A stretch of 9,684 bases of DNA from Methanobacteriaceae archaeon. Lineage in GTDB: Archaea; Methanobacteriota; Methanobacteria; Methanobacteriales; Methanobacteriaceae. The notes beneath the pieces are model-generated. The model was given only the letters and a program-made list of their open reading frames with translations. It was not told the origin of the DNA and searched no databases. This document shows, in pieces, positions 6,421-9,684 of the stretch. Position 1 is the first letter of the stretch; each line of letters begins with the position of its first letter. Where the stretch lies: the NCBI GenBank assembly GCA_900766745.1, contig CAAFWR010000083.1, positions 1 to 9,684 of the forward strand, read 5' to 3'. The position numbers were made by a program, and so were the translations under genes.

Positions 6421-6433
6421 CCGTTCCCGTCAC
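6421..6433 (-). promoter_or_regulatory. Conserved upstream box GTGACGGGAACGG, possible regulator site
   Basis: The 13-bp box differs at one base from 9471-9483 (GTGACGTGAACGG). In both places it begins 27 bp from the first base of the TATAAT hexamer, while the bases between are mostly different. Fixed spacing and a missing -35 suggest an activator or alternative recognition site. Confidence 0.5.
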
Positions 6434-6441
6434 TTAAACAC

Positions 6442-6466
6442 AAAAAAAGCCTAGCAAAAGCTAGGC
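6442..6466 (-). terminator. Rho-independent terminator closing the structured RNA region
   Basis: On the minus strand GCCTAGC-TTTT-GCTAGGC forms a perfect 7-bp stem followed by seven T. It lies two bases after the outer stem of the last RNA domain (6469-6576). Confidence 0.88.
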
Positions 6467-6583
6467 AAATGCACCAGACGATAAGTTTACGCACGGCTTG
6501 AATTTGGAAATAATTCCAAAACGTGAGTGAGCCACATTTACAAAAGATGCTCGATACGCTCGAATGAATGGTGCATATAAAAT

Positions 6584-6655
6584 ATGAAACCATCAGCCAG
6601 CTTTTGTGAACTATAGAAATGGCGTTTTTAAAAGGAATCTGGCTATACGTTTCAT
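6584..6655 (-). repeat. Structured RNA module, copy A
   Basis: Outer stem ATGAAAC/GTTTCAT (6584-6590, 6649-6655) and inner stem AGCCAG/CTGGCT (6595-6600, 6639-6644). The shared block TTTTAAAAGGA (6626-6636, plus-strand reading) abuts the inner stem, and CCATC follows the outer stem. Stem sequences differ from copies B and C but keep pairing. Confidence 0.65.
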
Positions 6656-6781
6656 TGTTTATTTAGAAAATCTGCTATAAAGTGAATTTCAGCGACTCAA
6701 GAGCTTGACTACGCATTCTAGAACTACATAATCTAACACTATTGCCTCATCCATACACCTCATCACAAACTCTAAACCCCA

Positions 6782-6854
6782 AACAAACCATCCGTCAACG
6801 GATAAATATTTGATTTTCTGTTATTTTAAAAGGATGTTAATCGTTACGTTTGTT
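6782..6854 (-). repeat. Structured RNA module, copy B
   Basis: Outer stem AACAAAC/GTTTGTT (6782-6788, 6848-6854), inner stem TCAAC/GTTAA with one U-G pair on the minus strand (6795-6799, 6836-6840), and shared blocks CCATC and TTTTAAAAGGA (6824-6834). Confidence 0.6.
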
Positions 6855-7030
6855 CGGAATTACTATTGAATATTTCCTAGACTGGGAATAAATCAGATAC
6901 CAAATTGTAGAAAAGGGTTTATATTCTGAATAAGGTATCCAGCATGAAGACGTTTGTCGTCTTTTTTTTGAGTTAGTTGTTGTATTGGGTTGATTTTTTT
7001 TCGATTTGTCAGGAAATATTCTATATGAAC

Positions 7031-7101
7031 ATGCAAACCATCTGGTGGCGAAAATCTTAGCCAATTTTTTTTAAAAGGATGCCACCAATAAACGTTTGCA
7101 T
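7031..7101 (-). repeat. Structured RNA module, copy C
   Basis: Outer stem ATGCAAAC/GTTTGCAT (7031-7038, 7094-7101), inner stem TGGTGGC/GCCACCA (7043-7049, 7081-7087), and shared blocks CCATC and TTTTAAAAGGA (7069-7079) in the same places as in copies A and B. Confidence 0.65.
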
Positions 7102-7120
7102 ATATGTTTACTTACGAATT

Positions 7121-7300
7121 CTAGAAAAGACTCAAGCAGGTGCAAGACTTCTACATCTTCTCTAGGCTGGAAATTATTTTCTCCCTCTTATCCAGCAGAA
7201 GAGGTCTCAGTACCAAAGCAGAGGGGTAACTGATGTCTTTTGTTTATGGTCGGATGCAGTCTTGCTGTCTGCATACTGCCTTTTTCTATTCCATTGCAAA
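7121..7300 (-). ncRNA. tracrRNA-like structured RNA, copy 3 (behind the TerD-like gene)
   Basis: Same layout as the other copies on the minus strand: anti-repeat at 7284-7299 (TTGCAATGGAATAGAA), AAAAAGGC, ATGCAG/CTGCAT hairpin, ACTGA/TCAGT stem, CCTCTT/AAGAGG hairpin, and the CTAGAGAAGA/TCTTTTCTAG terminal stem ending at 7121. The repeat next to it reads CCGTTGCAA instead of CCATTGCAA, giving a G-U pair with the anti-repeat on the minus strand (a C-A mismatch on the plus strand). No T-tailed hairpin follows; transcription may continue into the structured RNA region that ends at 6442. Confidence 0.75.
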
Positions 7301-7402
7301 GGTTCGAATCATGCTAAGAATTGCAACGGTTTAGAACACGCCGCTTTGATGCAAGAAAGATGCATGGGACGAATCGTACTAAGAATTACAACACTTTAGA
7401 GC
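7301..7402 (-). CRISPR. Mini-CRISPR array 3 (one repeat, one decayed repeat, one spacer) behind the TerD-like gene
   Basis: The intact repeat is 7301-7337 (minus strand starts GTTCTAAACCGTTGCAA) and the decayed copy is 7366-7402 (65-bp period), ending 20 bases from the stop codon at 7423-7425. The only spacer, 7338-7365, matches the adjacent TerD-like gene at 21 of 28 bases (see 7949-7976). On the minus strand the order is stop codon, decayed repeat, spacer, repeat, anti-repeat, tracr-like RNA, a minimal natural single-guide design. Two repeats alone would be weak evidence for CRISPR, but the match to arrays 1 and 2 makes it firm. Confidence 0.78.
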
Positions 7403-7422
7403 TAGTTTAGAACAACTAGAAA

Positions 7423-9396
7423 TTATAAATCTAAGAAAAAGTTTTCGTCAATAAGACTCAAATCAAACCCCTTGGCAACTCCAATCACGCAGTCTGCATC
7501 TTCTTTTGAGTCAACCAAAGTCACATTCTGAGCTGCAAACAGGATATCTAAATATTCCTTCAATGAGAACGGTGTTGTCATTGAATCAATTTCAAGATAA
7601 TTTCCAGAAGTTCCTACGTATCGAACGAAACGGTCCTTAATATTAATTAAACCATAATGGATATCCCTTGACTTAGAAGTTAGTTCATGAGAAATAAAAC
7701 ATGATTTAGCATCATATAGTTTTACATCTTCATTTAATTTTTCAACAGCCATCAAGCCAGTAAAGCACGTGTCGATCTCGGAGAAACAAGGTCTACCGCT
7801 ATATAGATTAATGTTTGCTGAAACACATTCAACTTCTGTGTTGTTCATATCAATGTCGATATATTCAGCCGCATCCGAATGTGTAATATCTCCAGACGTT
7901 ACGATACCTGATGATTTAAAATCACCATTCCATCCAACGTGTCCCCATACACCATTTTGTTTTAAGAAAGACGCATGTAAATCTACATCTACGCGACGGC
8001 TATCATTCCAATAAACAAAGAAACGCATTTTATTTACAGATTCAGGAATTTTGAAAGCCATACCTCCACGGTTATAGCCACCTTCTTCTGATTTTAAAAT
8101 CATAGAATGTTCAACATCATAATCCTGCGTGTCAAGATAAATCTTCTTGTCTTTCAAATCTGTTGAAATACATGACAGCTTAATGCGAAGGGTTTGTTTT
8201 AAGATGGTTTTGAAAATCTTCCAGTCACCAACTTTGTCAGCTCCCCAGCCCCTTTCAGAAGCTTCAGCTAAATCGACATTCAAAATATCGACAATAGTCT
8301 GCGTACTTAACTTTGAAGCTACTTCGGGTGAAGTTAAAGTTTCTTTTACAAATTTTGCATATCCTAAAGAAATTAAACGAATTCCCATACGCAAAAGCAT
8401 TCCTGGTCTTTGTTTCAACAGATTGAACAAACCTTTTTCATCTTTTGCTGAAATCATTTTTTCAACACCTGACATCCATGAGTGAAGCTTTTTGTCTTTC
8501 AACAGATTCACAGAATCAACGTGAGTTGAATTTCTTGAATATGTTGAGTAGTCAATATGATCCATTACACGGATGACCATTTCACGTCTTTGATTTGAAT
8601 AGATTAGATTTTCTTCAAATAAAGCACTGTCAAAAGAGTCCCATAACTTGGCAATGATACGTTTCTGAGACGTTTTCAAATGCCATGAAGAATTGTCCAA
8701 ATATTCTTTTGTGCATTTAAAAGCATCCATAGGATTCTTGCATGCCAATTTTAATAAAGGAAGTGACTTATTCTGAACGCCTAAATCGAAAATCACCTGT
8801 ACATTTTCCTTGAAAGGAATGACAAGAGCTTCTAACTGTTCTGAAGACAAGTGTGATACAGTTTCCTGAATCAATTCGTTTTGATTGTTTGTTAAACGAA
8901 CTTTTCTGGATAGAATCATTTTAGATGCGATATAGAATAAATCCTTAGCATCAACAACTTCGATTTGCTTCAAATCTGTTGTGAATGTATCAGATTTGTC
9001 ACGTTTACATGCGTTTGATTCTGGAAGCCATCCTTTTGATACAGGAGCTCCTGTAAAGAAAGCAACTCCATATGTACTCATATAGTGAAGCATCTGATGA
9101 AATCTGAATGTAGCTTCATCCATTTTCATGACTTCATCAGGGAAACCTGGATACATTGGTTCTGTATCTACATGACCAATGTAATCTGTCAATTTATCAC
9201 TTAAACCTTTCAAATCAGCACATGCAAGCAATACAAAGCTGTCAGGCGTAAATGTATAACCTAAAGACTGCATGTTTGCGTCTAATGTCATGACTTCTGC
9301 TAGGTTTTTGTCTGAAATATCTTCTTTTTTGCGAACTGGTTCAACGCCAATGATTCGAAGTTCTTGGAAAATACCGTGTCTACAATCTTTAATCAT
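7423..9396 (-). CDS. Large protein with a C-terminal TerD-like domain, 657 aa
   Basis: I recognise only the C-terminal half. From about residue 455 (numbered from the alternative TTG one codon upstream) it reads MRFFVYWNDSRRVDVDLHAS, then HVGWNGDFKSSGIVTSGDIT and AAEYIDIDM. This beta-rich pattern (V-DVDL, a central 'SGDIT', a later 'I-ID') fits TerD-type domains, known from tellurite and stress-response proteins, some of which bind calcium. The N-terminal 450 residues are mainly helical and unassigned, with a MDEATFRFHQMLHYMSTYG segment at 93-111. I chose the ATG at 9394-9396 because AGGAGG then lies seven bases upstream; the in-frame TTG at 9397-9399 would be too close. There is no signal or membrane segment. 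It has its own promoter, and mini-array 3, whose spacer targets an allele of this gene, starts right after the stop codon. Confidence 0.9.
   Translation of the reverse strand: MIKDCRHGIFQELRIIGVEPVRKKEDISDKNLAEVMTLDANMQSLGYTFTPDSFVLLACADLKGLSDKLTDYIGHVDTEPMYPGFPDEVMKMDEATFRFHQMLHYMSTYGVAFFTGAPVSKGWLPESNACKRDKSDTFTTDLKQIEVVDAKDLFYIASKMILSRKVRLTNNQNELIQETVSHLSSEQLEALVIPFKENVQVIFDLGVQNKSLPLLKLACKNPMDAFKCTKEYLDNSSWHLKTSQKRIIAKLWDSFDSALFEENLIYSNQRREMVIRVMDHIDYSTYSRNSTHVDSVNLLKDKKLHSWMSGVEKMISAKDEKGLFNLLKQRPGMLLRMGIRLISLGYAKFVKETLTSPEVASKLSTQTIVDILNVDLAEASERGWGADKVGDWKIFKTILKQTLRIKLSCISTDLKDKKIYLDTQDYDVEHSMILKSEEGGYNRGGMAFKIPESVNKMRFFVYWNDSRRVDVDLHASFLKQNGVWGHVGWNGDFKSSGIVTSGDITHSDAAEYIDIDMNNTEVECVSANINLYSGRPCFSEIDTCFTGLMAVEKLNEDVKLYDAKSCFISHELTSKSRDIHYGLINIKDRFVRYVGTSGNYLEIDSMTTPFSLKEYLDILFAAQNVTLVDSKEDADCVIGVAKGFDLSLIDENFFLDL
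7949..7976 (-). other. Protospacer-like segment inside the TerD-like gene (matches spacer 7338-7365)
   Basis: The gene encodes HASFLKQNG here. The spacer, read on the minus strand in the same frame, encodes HASFLHQSG. 21 of 28 bases agree; five of the seven differences are at third codon positions and the other two change K to H and N to S. Differences cluster towards the end where a Cas9-type PAM would lie. Confidence 0.75.
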
Positions 9397-9435
9397 CAAA
9401 ATTCCTCCTTCTTTTAAGTATGAAACATTTGTGGT

Positions 9436-9453
9436 TATATTATACCATATATC
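9436..9453 (-). promoter_or_regulatory. Extended -10 promoter of the TerD-like gene
   Basis: On the minus strand GATATATGGTATAATATA, identical to 6386-6403, with TG-G-TATAAT (hexamer 9439-9444), about 40 bases before the start codon and no clear -35. Confidence 0.75.
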
Positions 9454-9470
9454 TCTTTTTATAAAAGTGC

Positions 9471-9483
9471 CCGTTCACGTCAC
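9471..9483 (-). promoter_or_regulatory. Conserved upstream box GTGACGTGAACGG, possible regulator site
   Basis: Partner of 6421-6433, at the same distance from the -10 hexamer. It sits between the terminator of the upstream cassette and the promoter. Confidence 0.5.
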
Positions 9484-9509
9484 AAAAAAAAGCCACCCAA
9501 CTGGATGGC
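9484..9509 (-). terminator. Rho-independent terminator at the end of tracr-like RNA 4
   Basis: On the minus strand GCCATCC-AGTT-GGGTGGC (one U-G pair) is followed by eight T, four bases after the tracr-like RNA ends at 9514. It mirrors the terminator at 2908-2933. Confidence 0.85.
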
Positions 9510-9513
9510 AAAG

Positions 9514-9684
9514 CTAGAAAAGACTTATGCAGATGCAAGACTCCCGCATCTTCTCTAGGCTGGAACTTGTTTTCTCCCTCTTATCCAGCGTAAGAGGTCT
9601 CAGTACCAAAGCAGAGGGGCAACTGATGTCTTTTGTTTACGGTCGGATGCAGTCTTGCTGTCTGCATACTGCCTTTTTCTATTC
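9514..9684 (-). ncRNA. tracrRNA-like structured RNA, copy 4 (cut by the window edge)
   Basis: The fourth copy on the minus strand lacks only most of the anti-repeat, which lies beyond the window. It has AAAAAGGC, the ATGCAG/CTGCAT hairpin (9662-9667 with 9647-9652), the ACTGA/TCAGT stem, a CCTCTTA/TAAGAGG hairpin and the terminal stem ending at 9514. Inside the terminal hairpin GCGGG pairs with TCTGC through two G-U pairs that exist only in minus-strand RNA. A further mini-array, and by analogy a gene, should lie just beyond 9684. Confidence 0.75.

Larger units (their letters stand above)
6467..7105 (-). ncRNA. Large structured non-coding RNA candidate, about 640 nt
   Basis: No convincing gene lies between 6360 and 7422. 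Minus-strand RNA from this stretch would hold many paired segments: three copies of one module (7031-7101, 6782-6854, 6584-6655), a 14-bp stem with one bulge joining 7008-7021 to 6868-6882, a GGTATC/GATACC stem and a GACG/CGTC hairpin inside it, and a closing domain at 6469-6576. The closing domain has an 8-bp outer stem ATGCACCA/TGGTGCAT and an inner TTTGGAA/TTCCAAA hairpin, and a terminator follows at once. A TTAAC/GTTGA stem in the middle module uses a U-G pair that exists only in minus-strand RNA. I see no separate promoter, so it may be the end of the transcript of the TerD-like gene and cassette 3. Large ornate phage RNAs such as ROOL or GOLLD are possible relatives; I cannot confirm this. 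Confidence 0.55.

Noticed and set aside
6408..6593. Open frame of 61 codons on the minus strand.
   Set aside because: It spans the terminator at 6442-6466 and the closing RNA domain and has no ribosome binding site.
6947..6969. Plus-strand terminator (AAGACG/CGTCTT plus eight T).
   Set aside because: No plus-strand gene or promoter leads into it; it is better read as a hairpin inside the minus-strand structured RNA.
6837..7064. Open frame of 75 codons on the minus strand in the gene-free region.
   Set aside because: It has no ribosome binding site, a low-complexity product, and overlaps the paired segments of the structured RNA modules.
7301..7310. GGTTCGAATC looks like a tRNA T-arm.
   Set aside because: It is the end of a CRISPR repeat; no acceptor, D or anticodon arms are present around it.

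Overview
The window looks like part of a mobile element (large phage, prophage or plasmid) from a low-GC Bacillota, probably a gut Clostridia or Erysipelotrichia type. The grounds are AT-rich DNA, AGGAGG-type ribosome binding sites, standard stop codons, small phage/plasmid-type proteins (a DUF4313-like protein and an 'MSHFSVLV' family protein), and all genes lying on the minus strand in tight blocks. I see no rRNA, tRNA, transposase or cas gene.

Read along the minus strand, from right to left: (1) the tail of an upstream unit, a tracrRNA-like RNA (9514-9684) ending in a terminator. (2) A promoter, then a 658-codon-class protein with a TerD-like domain (7423-9396), a one-spacer mini-CRISPR array (7301-7402), a tracrRNA-like RNA (7121-7300), about 650 nt of gene-free structured RNA holding three copies of one folding module (6467-7105), and a terminator. 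(3) A second promoter of the same design, a 229-aa protein (5670-6359), a mini-array, a tracrRNA-like RNA, a UvrD/PcrA helicase (3311-5218), another mini-array and tracrRNA-like RNA, and a terminator. (4) A third promoter, a small membrane protein, a 653-aa coiled-coil protein with a DUF2325-like end, and a 67-aa protein, then a terminator. (5) A fourth promoter and a DUF4313-like gene running off the left edge.

The main discovery is the set of gene-linked guide-RNA cassettes. Each is a mini-array directly after the stop codon of a gene, running straight into its own tracrRNA-like RNA with a matching anti-repeat, so that spacer, repeat and tracr could form a natural single-guide RNA. The layout resembles type II (Cas9) guides. 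Two spacers, and perhaps a third, match the very gene the array sits behind, but as a diverged allele. Spacer 3229-3258 matches the helicase gene at 25 of 30 positions, and all five differences are synonymous third-codon changes. Spacer 7338-7365 matches the TerD-like gene at 21 of 28 positions and encodes HASFL-Q-G in the same frame. I infer that each cassette targets homologous alleles of its own neighbour in related elements. That would give allele exclusion, or homing of gene plus guide, much like a natural CRISPR gene drive. The nuclease must come from elsewhere.
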